From CBDDIP01 sp965229005 (GTDB taxonomy: Bacteria > Actinomycetota > Acidimicrobiia > Acidimicrobiales > Ilumatobacteraceae), in contig CBDDIP010000001.1 in assembly GCA_965229005.1 (NCBI GenBank), forward strand, positions 682,001-746,000: DNA of 64,000 bases, in the 5' to 3' direction. Below, piece by piece: positions 16,353 through 24,210 of the stretch (position 1 is its first letter; every line of letters starts with the position of its first letter). Both the position numbers and the translations under genes were made by a program. The notes under the pieces were generated by a model, which made no database searches, was not told the origin of the DNA, and saw only the letters and a program-made list of their open reading frames with translations.

Positions 16353-17189
16353 ATGACGATCGGCGTCTGCATGAAGTGGGTGGCCGACGCGCGCGAACCC
16401 GACGACGACCGCTTCGCCGGCACCTCGCCCGCCGACCGTGCCGCGCTCGAGCTGGCGCTGCGCCAGGCGTCGGAGATCGGTGAGGACGTCCTCGTCGTCA
16501 CGGCCGGACCGCCTGCCGCCGAGCGAGCGCTGCGCGATGCACTCTCGTGTGGCGCGGCCACGGTGCTGAGGATCGACCTCGATGCCGGCACGCCGAGCGC
16601 CGTCGTGGCGCAGGCACTCGCGGGTGCCGTGCGGGCGTGCAGTGCGGTCTGGTGCGGGGATCACTCGCTCGATCGCGGATCGGGCAGCGTCCCCGCCTTC
16701 ATCGCCGCAGCACTCGATCGCCCGCAGGCCCTTGGCGTCGTGCACGTCGACGTCGACGGCAGCAGCGTTCGTGCGGTACGTCGGCTGGACGGGGGTCGAC
16801 GCGAGGTGCTTTCGCTGCACGGCGGGATCGTGTCCGTCGAGGGCGCCGCTGCCTCGCTGCGACGTGCATCACTGGCGGCCGCACTCCGATCGCGTCAGGC
16901 GCCGGTCCCCGTCGCACGCGGTGGCGAGGCCGACCACGCGCCACCGAGCGTGACCCGCCCCTACCGACCTCGCGCTCGCGCCTTCGCTGCGCCCGCTGGC
17001 GCATCGGCGCTCGAGCGGGTCCGGTCGCTGACGGACGCCGCGTCGGCGCCGCAACGCGGCGAGACGGTGACGCTGCCTCCCGACGCCGCGGCACGACGAA
17101 TCCTCGACGCGTTGCACGAGTGGGGCTACCCCGTGACGACAGGTTCAGGGACGACCGGTTCGGGGATGAGCTCCAGCTCGTCAGCCTGA
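16353..17189 (+). CDS. fixA: Electron transfer flavoprotein beta subunit (FixA-like)
   Basis: ETF beta (278 residues) pairs with the fixB product and holds AMP or a second FAD. Family marks are IGVCMKWVADAREP at the start, SPADRAALELALRQASEIGE, VVTAGPPAAERALRDALSCG, and WCGDHSLDRGSGSVPAFIAA. The adenine-nucleotide loop is changed from the usual pattern, so whether the pair bifurcates electrons cannot be told by eye. The order B-C-X-A differs from the classic fixABCX operon. The Ser/Gly-rich C terminus runs 64 bp into the convergent exporter gene. Confidence 0.85.
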   Translation: MTIGVCMKWVADAREPDDDRFAGTSPADRAALELALRQASEIGEDVLVVTAGPPAAERALRDALSCGAATVLRIDLDAGTPSAVVAQALAGAVRACSAVWCGDHSLDRGSGSVPAFIAAALDRPQALGVVHVDVDGSSVRAVRRLDGGRREVLSLHGGIVSVEGAAASLRRASLAAALRSRQAPVPVARGGEADHAPPSVTRPYRPRARAFAAPAGASALERVRSLTDAASAPQRGETVTLPPDAAARRILDALHEWGYPVTTGSGTTGSGMSSSSSA

Positions 17190-18736
17190 TTCGCCTCGGC
17201 AGCAGCCCGACGGGGCAGGAATCGCCACGCCAGCAACGCGCCGCAGAGCACGACGCCGACCGACACCCACGAGCCGACGTGGAAGCCGTCGAGGAACGCC
17301 GTGTCGATCGCACCCTTCACCGCCCGACCGGCCTGCGGCCCAGCGTCCTCGGCGGTTCGACGAGCGACCTCGACGCCGGCGCCCGCCGACTCCTGGGCGA
17401 GCCGCCGAGCCTCGATCGGAAGCGCGGTACCGGTGAGCAGTTCACCGACCCGGTTCGCGTAGACGGACGAGAACAGGCTGCCGACGATCGCCACCCCGAA
17501 CGTTCCGCCCAGCTCGCGAGCCGTGTCGTTGACTGCCGAGCCGACGCCCGCCTTCTCCGGCGGCAACGAGCCCATGATCGCCTCGGTGGCCGGAGCGTTG
17601 ACGAGGCCGAGCCCGCCACCCATGAACAGCATCTGGCCGACGATCAGCCAGTACGACGTGGACTCCGTGTCGCGGGTCGTCCAGGCGAATCCGGCCGCCA
17701 TCGACACGAGGCCGAGGGTGACGACGGCCTTGGTGCCGAAGCGTTCGGCCGCCTTCGCCGAGAGCGGTGCGGCCAGCCCGGTGAACAGCGCGAACGGAAC
17801 CGTGCGAACGCCCGCCTCGAGCGTGCTGTAGCCACGGACGAACTGGAAGTACTGGGTGACCATGAACGTGAACCCGAAGAGGGCGAAGAACGCGAACGTG
17901 ACGCTGACGCTGCCGGCGGTGAAGCGCATGTTGGTGAACACGCTGACGTCGAGCATCGGGTGATCGATGTGCCGCTCCCAGCTGACGAAGCCGACCAGCA
18001 GCAGCACCGAGAGCGTGAAGGCGCCCACGCTCGTGACCGACGTCCAACCGTGATGGGGCCCCTCGATGACCGCCCACACGAGGACGCTGACACCGGCGAT
18101 CGACAGGACCGTGCCGAGCGGATCGAAGCGGCGGATGGTCGTGTCTCGCGAGGTGGGCACGAGCCGCCAGATCGCGACCATCGCCACGACGATGACCGGC
18201 AGGTTGACCATGAACACCGACCCCCACCAGAAGTGCTCCAGGAGGAACCCACCGGTGACGGGCCCGAGTGCAACGGCGAGTCCGCTCGTTGCCGCCCAGA
18301 TGGCGATGGCGGTGGCCCGCTGCTTCGCGTTGGTGAAGACGTTGACGAGCAACGCCAACGTTGCCGGGAAGATCAGCGCGGCGCCGACGCCCATCGCTGC
18401 GCGCCAGGCGATCAGCTCGCCGGGGCCGGACGCCATCGCCGCCATCACCGAGGTGCCGGCGAACAGCGCCATGCCGATCTGCAGCGTGCCCTTGCGGCCG
18501 AAGCGGTCGCCGACGCTGCCGGCAGCCATCAGCAGCCCGGCGAAGACGAGGACGTAGGCATCGACGATCCACTGCAGCTGGCTGGTGGTGGCCCCGAGCT
18601 CGCGCACGAACGTGGGCAGGGCCACGTTCACGATCGTGCCGTCGACGACGATGATGAACACGGAGATGCAGAGGACGGCGAGCACTCGCCACGGCGAGCG
18701 TTCCGTGTTGGTGCTGGGCGATGCGGTCGTTGGCAT
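17126..18736 (-). CDS. MFS drug exporter, DHA2 (EmrB/QacA) type
   Basis: The protein has 536 residues and about 14 transmembrane segments. LCISVFIIVVDGTIVNVALP is helix 1, WIVDAYVLVFAGLLMAAGSV helix 2, then motif A GDRFGRKGTLQ, with antiporter-type glycines ATSGLAVALGPVTGG. The ATG at 18736 is preceded by an excellent AGGAG five bases upstream, so unlike many neighbours this mRNA has a leader. It is divergent from a TetR gene with a palindrome between them. It resembles the exporter at 8944-10506 but differs enough not to be a recent duplicate. Substrate unknown. Confidence 0.9.
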   Translation of the reverse strand: MPTTASPSTNTERSPWRVLAVLCISVFIIVVDGTIVNVALPTFVRELGATTSQLQWIVDAYVLVFAGLLMAAGSVGDRFGRKGTLQIGMALFAGTSVMAAMASGPGELIAWRAAMGVGAALIFPATLALLVNVFTNAKQRATAIAIWAATSGLAVALGPVTGGFLLEHFWWGSVFMVNLPVIVVAMVAIWRLVPTSRDTTIRRFDPLGTVLSIAGVSVLVWAVIEGPHHGWTSVTSVGAFTLSVLLLVGFVSWERHIDHPMLDVSVFTNMRFTAGSVSVTFAFFALFGFTFMVTQYFQFVRGYSTLEAGVRTVPFALFTGLAAPLSAKAAERFGTKAVVTLGLVSMAAGFAWTTRDTESTSYWLIVGQMLFMGGGLGLVNAPATEAIMGSLPPEKAGVGSAVNDTARELGGTFGVAIVGSLFSSVYANRVGELLTGTALPIEARRLAQESAGAGVEVARRTAEDAGPQAGRAVKGAIDTAFLDGFHVGSWVSVGVVLCGALLAWRFLPRRAAAEANQADELELIPEPVVPEPVVTG

Positions 18737-18776
18737 GAGGGCTCCTCGGGGTCCGTTCGGGCGGTTGTCGATGGTA

Positions 18777-18797
18777 CGTTGTAACAGTGTTATCACG
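18777..18797. promoter_or_regulatory. Palindromic TetR operator candidate with TAAC-N3-GTTA core
   Basis: The core is TAACA-G-TGTTA (18782-18792), extended by outer CGT/ACG. It lies between the divergent exporter (18736) and TetR (18862) genes, is AT-rich in a GC-rich background, and overlaps the region where the exporter promoter must be. The same TAAC-N3-GTTA core recurs at 46972. Confidence 0.65.
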
Positions 18798-18847
18798 ACG
18801 TTCCATGCGGGCGCATCATGACATCGGCCACAGCAACGGCACCCGGG

Positions 18848-18853
18848 TAACCT
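18848..18853 (+). promoter_or_regulatory. Predicted -10 element (TAACCT), leaderless
   Basis: TAACCT plus eight bases precede the ATG at 18862. The match favours this start for the TetR gene over the upstream GTG or ATG codons in the same frame. Confidence 0.45.
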
Positions 18854-18861
18854 CCTCGTCG

Positions 18862-19455
18862 ATGCCCGTGCTGGACCCCAGACTCGACTCGGTGGGGACC
18901 ACGTTGCTGCAGGCAGCGAGCGACCTGCTCGCCGCCGAAGGCCCGTCGGCGCTGACCGTGCGGCGGATCGCCGCCGATGCCGGGGTCAGCACGATGAACG
19001 TCTACTCCCGCTTCGGCGGCAAGGACGGTGTCATCGAGCACCTCTTCGTCGCCGGGTTCACCGAGCTCGGCGCCGGCATGGACGCCGCCGACGAGACGAA
19101 CGATCCGGTGGCCGACCTGCGTCGGTGCGGCATCGCCTACCGCATGTTCGCACTGGCGAACGCAACGACGTACAGCATCATGTTCGATCGGCCCGTGCCC
19201 GACTTCGTGCCGTCCGACGCGGCACTCGAGGTCGCCGGTGCGACGCTCGGCAAGCTGGCGGCCCGGATCCAGCGCGTGATGGACGCGGGCATGTTCGCCG
19301 CCGCCGATCCGCTGCAGACCGCTGCGGTCGTGTGGGCGACGTGCCACGGGGTCGTCAGCCTCGAGCTGCGCCACGTCGGCCCGGCGCCGCTCGTCGATTG
19401 GGCCGTCGTCTACGAGCAAGCGATGGACGCGATCACGCGCGGCCTGCGCACCTGA
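18862..19455 (+). CDS. TetR family transcriptional regulator
   Basis: A 197-residue regulator with HTH TTLLQAASDLLAAEGPSALT, then IAADAGVSTMNVYSRFGGKD, and a C-terminal ligand domain (FALANATTYSIMFDRPVPDF, AAVVWATCHGVVSLELRHVG) of the WHG/TetR_C type. It is divergent from the DHA2 exporter and probably represses it from the palindrome between them. It does not resemble what I know of MftR, so although mftE starts only 29 bp downstream I do not call it the mycofactocin regulator. Read-through into mftE is possible. Confidence 0.88.
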   Translation: MPVLDPRLDSVGTTLLQAASDLLAAEGPSALTVRRIAADAGVSTMNVYSRFGGKDGVIEHLFVAGFTELGAGMDAADETNDPVADLRRCGIAYRMFALANATTYSIMFDRPVPDFVPSDAALEVAGATLGKLAARIQRVMDAGMFAAADPLQTAAVVWATCHGVVSLELRHVGPAPLVDWAVVYEQAMDAITRGLRT

Positions 19456-19484
19456 GCACCACCGGCTGGCAGGATGTGCGTGCA

Positions 19485-20171
19485 ATGACGCAGAACCTCG
19501 GCGAGGTCACCTGGCCCGAGCTGTGGCACGCCAAGCGCCGGCCGCTGCTCGCCGTGCCCGTCGGCTCCTGCGAGCAGCACGGCCCGCACCTGCCGCTGGA
19601 CACCGACACCCGCATCGCCGTCGCGCTCGCCGAGGCGCTGGCGTCGTCGTTCGAACCCGGCGACGTGATGGTCGCGCCGGCGCTGACGATCACGGCCAGC
19701 GGTGAGCACGCCGGCTTTCCCGGCACGCTGTCGATTGGCAACGAGGCGATGGCACTGGTGCTGATCGAACTGGTGCGCAGCGCCGACTGGAGCAGCGGCG
19801 TGGTGCTCGTCAACGGGCACGGTGGCAACTTCGCTGCGGTGCGCGACGCCTGCCGCACGTTGGCCGGCGAAGGCCGGCGCGCCCTGCCGTGGTGGCCGAA
19901 GGTGCGCGACGGTGATGCGCATGCCGGCAACACCGAGACGTCACTGATGCTGGCCATCGCACCGCACCTCGTGCTCGACGAGCGCGCCGAGCGCGGCCGC
20001 ACCGAGCCCATCGGCGAGCTGATCGACGAGCTGCGCGAGGGCGGGGTACGAGCCGTCAGCGCCAACGGCGTCCTCGGTGATCCGAACGGCGCCAACGCCA
20101 CGCACGGACGAACACTGCTGACGCGCTTGACGATCGATCTCGTCGCCGCCGTCGACGAGTGGTGGACGTGA
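19485..20171 (+). CDS. mftE: Mycofactocin system creatininase-family peptidase MftE
   Basis: MftE removes the C-terminal Val-Tyr product from the modified MftA precursor. The protein has 228 residues of the creatininase fold. The metal site starts with VGSCEQHGPHLPLDTDT (Glu30, His32, Asp39), NGHGGN is at 110-115 and HAGNTETS includes Glu151. The VGSCEQHGPHLPLDTDTRIA block is close to the mycobacterial MftE signature rather than to generic creatininases. It overlaps mftF as TGATG, so the pair is translationally coupled. mftA, mftB, mftC and mftD are not found next to it, which is unusual for this locus. Confidence 0.87.
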   Translation: MTQNLGEVTWPELWHAKRRPLLAVPVGSCEQHGPHLPLDTDTRIAVALAEALASSFEPGDVMVAPALTITASGEHAGFPGTLSIGNEAMALVLIELVRSADWSSGVVLVNGHGGNFAAVRDACRTLAGEGRRALPWWPKVRDGDAHAGNTETSLMLAIAPHLVLDERAERGRTEPIGELIDELREGGVRAVSANGVLGDPNGANATHGRTLLTRLTIDLVAAVDEWWT

Positions 20172-21511
20172 TGCGGTTCCGGCAGGACAGCTCGTACCGG
20201 CGCGTCGGCTCACTGGTGCTCGCCGGGTCACCGCTGCGGATGTTCCGACTGTCCCCCGGCGGCCTGCGCGTCGTCGAAGCCATCGAGCGCGGCGAGGAGC
20301 CGGCGGAGGGTCACGAACGACTGACCGATCGACTGATCGACGCCGGCGCGGTGCACCCGTTGCACGAGGCCGGACCGTTCACGGCGTCTGACGTCACCGC
20401 CGTGTCGCCGGTGCTCAACGCGACCGCTGCCGCCGTGCCCGACGTGCGCACGACCATCGTCGTCGACGACGCCAGCGAGCCGCCCGTCGAGGTGACCACC
20501 GGGGTGACCGTCCTGCGGCTCGCCCGCAACTGCGGGCCCGGACCGGCGCGGAACGTCGGGCTCCAGCGCGTCACGACCGACCTCGTCGCCTTCGTCGACA
20601 GCGACGTCCGCTGCCCCGACGGCTGGCTCGAACCACTGCTCGTCCACTTCGACGACGCGCGCGTCGCACTGGTCGCGCCGCGCGTCGTCGCGAGCGGAGG
20701 ATCGGCAAGCACGCTCGGCGCGTACGAGCGCAGCAACGGCCCGCTCGATCTCGGCGACGAGGCGGCACGCATCGACGCCGGAACGCGAGTCAGCTACGTG
20801 CCCGCAGCGGCCATCGTCTGTCGCGTCGACGCCGTTCGATCCATCGGCGGGTTCGACCCGACGCTGCGCTTCGGCGAAGACGTCGATCTCGTCTGGCGCC
20901 TGCGCCAGGCCGGGTGGCGCTGCCGCTACGAGCCGGCCAGCTCGGTGAGCCACGAGCCACGGCCGACGCTGCGCGAGTGGGCGCGGCAACGCGTCGGCTA
21001 CGGATCATCGGCTGCACCGCTTGCGGTTCGTCACCCAGGCGCGCTGGCGCCGCTGCGCATGAGCGGTTGGAGCGCCGGCGTGTGGGCGCTCGTCGCCCTG
21101 CGCCGCCCACTGCTGGCGCTCGGGTTGGCCGGGTGGACGTGTCGGGCGCTGCAGCGCAAGCTGACCGACCTGCCTGCGCAGGAGGCGTGGCGACTGGCCG
21201 GGCTCGGCCACCTGTTCGCCGGACGTCAGGTCGCGAGCGCGATCACACGCACCTGGTGGCCGCTGGCGTTGGTCGCCGGTCTGCTGTTCCCCCGCCTGCG
21301 TCCGGCACTCGTCGCCGCAGCCGTGGTGCCGGCGCTGCTCGACGCGAGATCTCCGGACGTGACGGTGGACCCCGTGCGCTACACGTTGCTTCGGATCGCC
21401 GACGACGCGGCCTATGGCGCCGGCGTCTGGCGAGGCGTCGTGCGCCAGCGGAGTGCCGCGGCGCTGCGCCCGTCGTTCACGAACTGGCCGCCCCGGCGAG
21501 CCGGCGGCTGA
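20171..21511 (+). CDS. mftF: Mycofactocin glycosyltransferase MftF
   Basis: MftF (446 residues) is a membrane-associated GT2 enzyme that adds glucose units to premycofactocin. The N terminus (YRRVGSLVLAGSPLRMFRLS) is the MftF-specific PqqD-like lead-in. The GT-A core has VVDDAS (98-102), the ARNCGPGPARNVGLQRV block, DSD at 143-145 (FVDSDV), SYVPAAAIVCRVDAV and GGFDPTLRFGEDVDLVWRL. Hydrophobic helices follow after residue 290. Odd point: the first strand, normally VIPVRD-like, reads DVTAVSPVLNATAAAVPDV and is a few residues shorter than in mycobacterial MftF. The 3' end overlaps the convergent DUF4395 gene by 35 bp. Confidence 0.9.
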   Translation: MRFRQDSSYRRVGSLVLAGSPLRMFRLSPGGLRVVEAIERGEEPAEGHERLTDRLIDAGAVHPLHEAGPFTASDVTAVSPVLNATAAAVPDVRTTIVVDDASEPPVEVTTGVTVLRLARNCGPGPARNVGLQRVTTDLVAFVDSDVRCPDGWLEPLLVHFDDARVALVAPRVVASGGSASTLGAYERSNGPLDLGDEAARIDAGTRVSYVPAAAIVCRVDAVRSIGGFDPTLRFGEDVDLVWRLRQAGWRCRYEPASSVSHEPRPTLREWARQRVGYGSSAAPLAVRHPGALAPLRMSGWSAGVWALVALRRPLLALGLAGWTCRALQRKLTDLPAQEAWRLAGLGHLFAGRQVASAITRTWWPLALVAGLLFPRLRPALVAAAVVPALLDARSPDVTVDPVRYTLLRIADDAAYGAGVWRGVVRQRSAAALRPSFTNWPPRRAGG

Positions 21512-21983
21512 TGTCGGCGCACTCGACGCACACGCTCTCCGGGATCACGCCGACGCGCATCAGCCAGGCGAACACGATGCAGCCGAGGCAGACGGCGAAC
21601 ACCGACTCGAGGACCGCGGCGACGACGAGTCCGGCGATGAGGACGATGGCCAACGTGTGGCCGCCGAGCACCCACGACAGCAGCGCACCACCGCTGAACA
21701 CGAGACCGACGCTCTGGGCGAAGCGCTTCGGTGCGCCCGGCACGAACCGGTGCGGACCAGGCATGCGTGGCGTGACGACACGGGTGACGAACTGACCGAG
21801 CGGGCTGAACCGCGGGCCGGCCAGGACGCGAGCGAGGAACCCGAAGGCCAGCGGCACGAGCACCCACCACTGGCGGACCAGGAGAAAGGCGACCGCCTGA
21901 GCGACGACACCGGCGGCGACCAGGCGCGCCGACGTCTCGTTCACCGGGTTCGGAAAGGAGAAGATCTCCTTGGCACGAGGCAC
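21477..21983 (-). CDS. DUF4395 family membrane protein
   Basis: The protein has 168 residues and about four hydrophobic segments. The N-terminal FSFPNPVNETSARLVAAGV is the DUF4395 signature, and the C-terminal part has a Cys-containing helix (VFAVCLGCIVFAWLMRVGV) and a CVECADI tail. The CLGC and CVEC pairs are typical and suggest metal or redox chemistry, though no function is established. A GTG start at 21983 is supported by TACGAT six bases upstream. Confidence 0.85.
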   Translation of the reverse strand: MPRAKEIFSFPNPVNETSARLVAAGVVAQAVAFLLVRQWWVLVPLAFGFLARVLAGPRFSPLGQFVTRVVTPRMPGPHRFVPGAPKRFAQSVGLVFSGGALLSWVLGGHTLAIVLIAGLVVAAVLESVFAVCLGCIVFAWLMRVGVIPESVCVECADISRRLAGAASS

Positions 21984-21989
21984 GTACTC

Positions 21990-21995
21990 ATCGTA
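21990..21995 (-). promoter_or_regulatory. Predicted -10 element (TACGAT), leaderless
   Basis: On the minus strand TACGAT lies six bases before the GTG start of the DUF4395 gene. Confidence 0.5.
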
Positions 21996-22002
21996 AGCGG
22001 CG

Positions 22003-22027
22003 AATCCCGACCAGACAACTCGGGATT
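22003..22027. promoter_or_regulatory. Inverted repeat AATCCCGA-N9-TCGGGATT
   Basis: A perfect 8-bp inverted repeat with a nine-base spacer lies in the 92-bp gap between the divergent DUF4395 and racemase-like genes. Its centre is near the -35 region expected for the DUF4395 promoter. It could be an operator for an unidentified regulator. Confidence 0.45.
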
Positions 22028-22060
22028 GCCCAGCGAGCTCCCGTCGGCGCGCCGCGGCAC

Positions 22061-22066
22061 TACCGT
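22061..22066 (+). promoter_or_regulatory. Predicted -10 element (TACCGT), leaderless
   Basis: TACCGT followed by nine bases and the ATG of the racemase-like gene at 22076. Confidence 0.45.
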
Positions 22067-22075
22067 GCGGCGGAC

Positions 22076-23020
22076 ATGACGCTGCGCCTCACCGTCCGCC
22101 GCCAGGCATGGCTCGATCACGTCCATCGCGTGGCCGGCGAGATCGACGGGTTGCTGCCGGTGGTGAAGGGCAACGGCTACGGGTTCGGTCGCGACGTGCT
22201 GCACCCGATCGCATCATCGCTCGCGTCGAGCGGCATCGTGTGCGTCGGCACGATCCAGGAGCTCGACGACGTGGCGCCCGGCGTGCGACCGCTGGTGCTC
22301 ACGCCGACGCTCGTCGCGCCATCGAGCACCGACGCGATCCTCACAGTCGGGAGCGCAGCACACGTCGACGCCTTGCACGACTGGAGCGGGACGGTGGTGC
22401 TCAAGGTCCGTTCGTCGATGCGTCGGTTCGGAGCACCGGCGACGCAGATCGCGGCGCTCAGAGAACGGGTGACCGCTGCCGGGCTGACGGTCGCCGGCGC
22501 GTCGATGCACCTTCCCCTCGCCGGCGACGACGCCGGTCGCCGCGCCGAGATCGAGCTCGCGCTGGATGCGCTGCTGCCGGAGCTCGGACTGTCGGTCAGC
22601 CACCTCTCCCCGACCGCGTTCGCCGCGCTGCAGGCGGCCCACCCCGATCGCACGTTGCAGCTGCGCGTCGGCACGGCGCTGTGGCACGGCGACAAGTCGA
22701 CGATGCACCTCGGCGCTGACGTACTCGACGTCCACGCGGTCGCGGCCGGCGAGCTGGTCGGCTACCACCACGTCGCCGCGCCCGGCGATGGGCACGTGGT
22801 GGTGATCGGCGCCGGGTCGGCGCACGGCGTCGCGGCGCTGGCGAACGGCGACAGCCCGTTCCACTTCGCTCGCCGACGCGTGCCGCTGCTCGAAGCGCCG
22901 CACATGCACAGCTCGCTCGCGTTCGTCGCCGACGGCGAGCCACTGCCGACGGTCGGCGAGACCGTCGACGTGCAACGCCCGCTGATCACGTCGTTCGCCG
23001 ACGAGCTCTCCTGGACGTGA
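22076..23020 (+). CDS. Divergent alanine racemase-like PLP protein
   Basis: The protein has 314 residues, about 50 fewer than standard alanine racemases. The PLP lysine block is kept (LLPVVKGNGYGFG), as are barrel elements such as VVLKVRSSMRRFG (usual K-x-x-x-G-M-x-R-x-G) and LQLRVGTALWHGD. The region that normally supplies the second catalytic Tyr (VSYGxTY...VGYADG) reads GELVGYHHVAA...VVVIGAGSAHGV, so one tyrosine remains while the VGYADG part is lost. The reaction is therefore uncertain; it could be a racemase of another amino acid or a lyase. It is coupled by GTGA to the next membrane-protein gene, suggesting a shared envelope pathway. Confidence 0.72.
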   Translation: MTLRLTVRRQAWLDHVHRVAGEIDGLLPVVKGNGYGFGRDVLHPIASSLASSGIVCVGTIQELDDVAPGVRPLVLTPTLVAPSSTDAILTVGSAAHVDALHDWSGTVVLKVRSSMRRFGAPATQIAALRERVTAAGLTVAGASMHLPLAGDDAGRRAEIELALDALLPELGLSVSHLSPTAFAALQAAHPDRTLQLRVGTALWHGDKSTMHLGADVLDVHAVAAGELVGYHHVAAPGDGHVVVIGAGSAHGVAALANGDSPFHFARRRVPLLEAPHMHSSLAFVADGEPLPTVGETVDVQRPLITSFADELSWT

Positions 23021-24210
23021 CGAGCCCGACCGTGACCGGCACGGCAGTGATCGGCGAGCGCAAGCAGCGCATCATCGACCTGGACGTCACCCGCGCCGTC
23101 GCCCTGATCGGCGTGGCGCTGATGAACTACCACGGCTTCCTCATCAACCGCGGTGGCGAGGTCGGCACCTCCACGATCAACCGCTTCTTCGATCCCTTCG
23201 ACGGACCGTTGTCGACTCGCTTCGCCGCCACGTTCGTGATGGTCGCCGGGATGGGCGTGACCTTGCTCACCGCCGCCAGCAGAGCGAGCGGCGATCGCAC
23301 GGCGCGCAGCGACGACCGGTGGCGACTGATCCGACGCGGCGTCCTGCTCTACGGGTTCGGTTACGTCTTCAACTGGATCTGGAGCGGCACGATCCTGTTC
23401 TTCTACGGCGCCTTCTTCGTCGCCGGCGCGCTGCTGTTCACGCTGCGCAGCCGTTGGCTGGTGCTGATCGGTGCCGGCGCGGCCGCGGCGTCAGCGGCGC
23501 TGCGCTGGTACGCCTTCGATCGGGCCGCCGACGGTCACGACATGAACTGGCTGTTCTACCCGGGCAGCCGCTCGTTCCAGATCCAGTCGCCACGCCGCCT
23601 GCTGTTCGACACCTTCGTCAACGGCACGCACCCGTTGCTGCCGTGGCTGGCGTTCCTCTGCGCCGGCATGGTGCTCGGTCGATTGCTCCCGCTGACGGCG
23701 GCGTGGCGAGTGCGTCTCGTCCTCTTCGGGCTCTCGTTGTTGATCGTCACCTACGCGCTGCGCACGCTCTTCGACGACACCGCATGGCAACGGCTCGTCT
23801 TCTCCGTGGATCACTGGAACGGCAGCCTCAACTACACGGTCGGCACCGTGGGATCGTCGATCGTGGCGTTCTGCGTGATCGGTTGGATCGCCGAGCGCAC
23901 ACGGACCTCGGCAACCACCTCCGCGCTCGCCATGGCAGGCCGCATGACCCTGACGTTGTACGTCGGGCACGCGCTCGTGTTCAACCTGCTCGTCAACTGG
24001 TGGGAGATCATCCGCCCGACCGGGCTCGACACCGCGGTGGCGTTCGCGCTGTCCTACTGGGCCGTCGGCATCGCGCTCGCGGCGTGGTGGACGGAGCGGT
24101 TCGGGATGGGTCCACTGGAGCGCCTCTACCGACGCTTCGGCGGCGACGCCCCTACACGTCCTGGAACGTGTTGCACTGCCGCGGGTCCTGGGTCTGGAAG
24201 CCCTTCGTGA
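23017..24210 (+). CDS. DUF418/DUF1624-like multi-pass membrane protein
   Basis: The protein has 397 residues and roughly ten hydrophobic segments. The opening RIIDLDVTRAVALIGVALMN followed by YHGFLIN is typical of DUF418/DUF1624 (YeiB / heparan-glucosaminide acetyltransferase-like) proteins, where an Asp-x-x-Arg motif precedes the first helix and a His follows. A later LTLYVGHALVFNLLVNWWE also fits. It may transfer an acyl group across the membrane. The GTG start overlaps the racemase-like stop (GTGA). The last 59 bp overlap the convergent zinc-peptidase gene, giving a low-complexity C terminus. Confidence 0.75.
   Translation: MTSPTVTGTAVIGERKQRIIDLDVTRAVALIGVALMNYHGFLINRGGEVGTSTINRFFDPFDGPLSTRFAATFVMVAGMGVTLLTAASRASGDRTARSDDRWRLIRRGVLLYGFGYVFNWIWSGTILFFYGAFFVAGALLFTLRSRWLVLIGAGAAAASAALRWYAFDRAADGHDMNWLFYPGSRSFQIQSPRRLLFDTFVNGTHPLLPWLAFLCAGMVLGRLLPLTAAWRVRLVLFGLSLLIVTYALRTLFDDTAWQRLVFSVDHWNGSLNYTVGTVGSSIVAFCVIGWIAERTRTSATTSALAMAGRMTLTLYVGHALVFNLLVNWWEIIRPTGLDTAVAFALSYWAVGIALAAWWTERFGMGPLERLYRRFGGDAPTRPGTCCTAAGPGSGSPS

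Noticed and set aside
18862..19455. TetR gene 29 bp before mftE considered as the mycofactocin regulator MftR
   Set aside because: Its sequence does not resemble what I know of MftR, and it pairs with the divergent exporter through a palindrome.
19440..19490. Search for an MftA-like peptide just before mftE
   Set aside because: The gap is only 29 bp and no short frame ending in a Val-Tyr tail was found here or elsewhere in the window.
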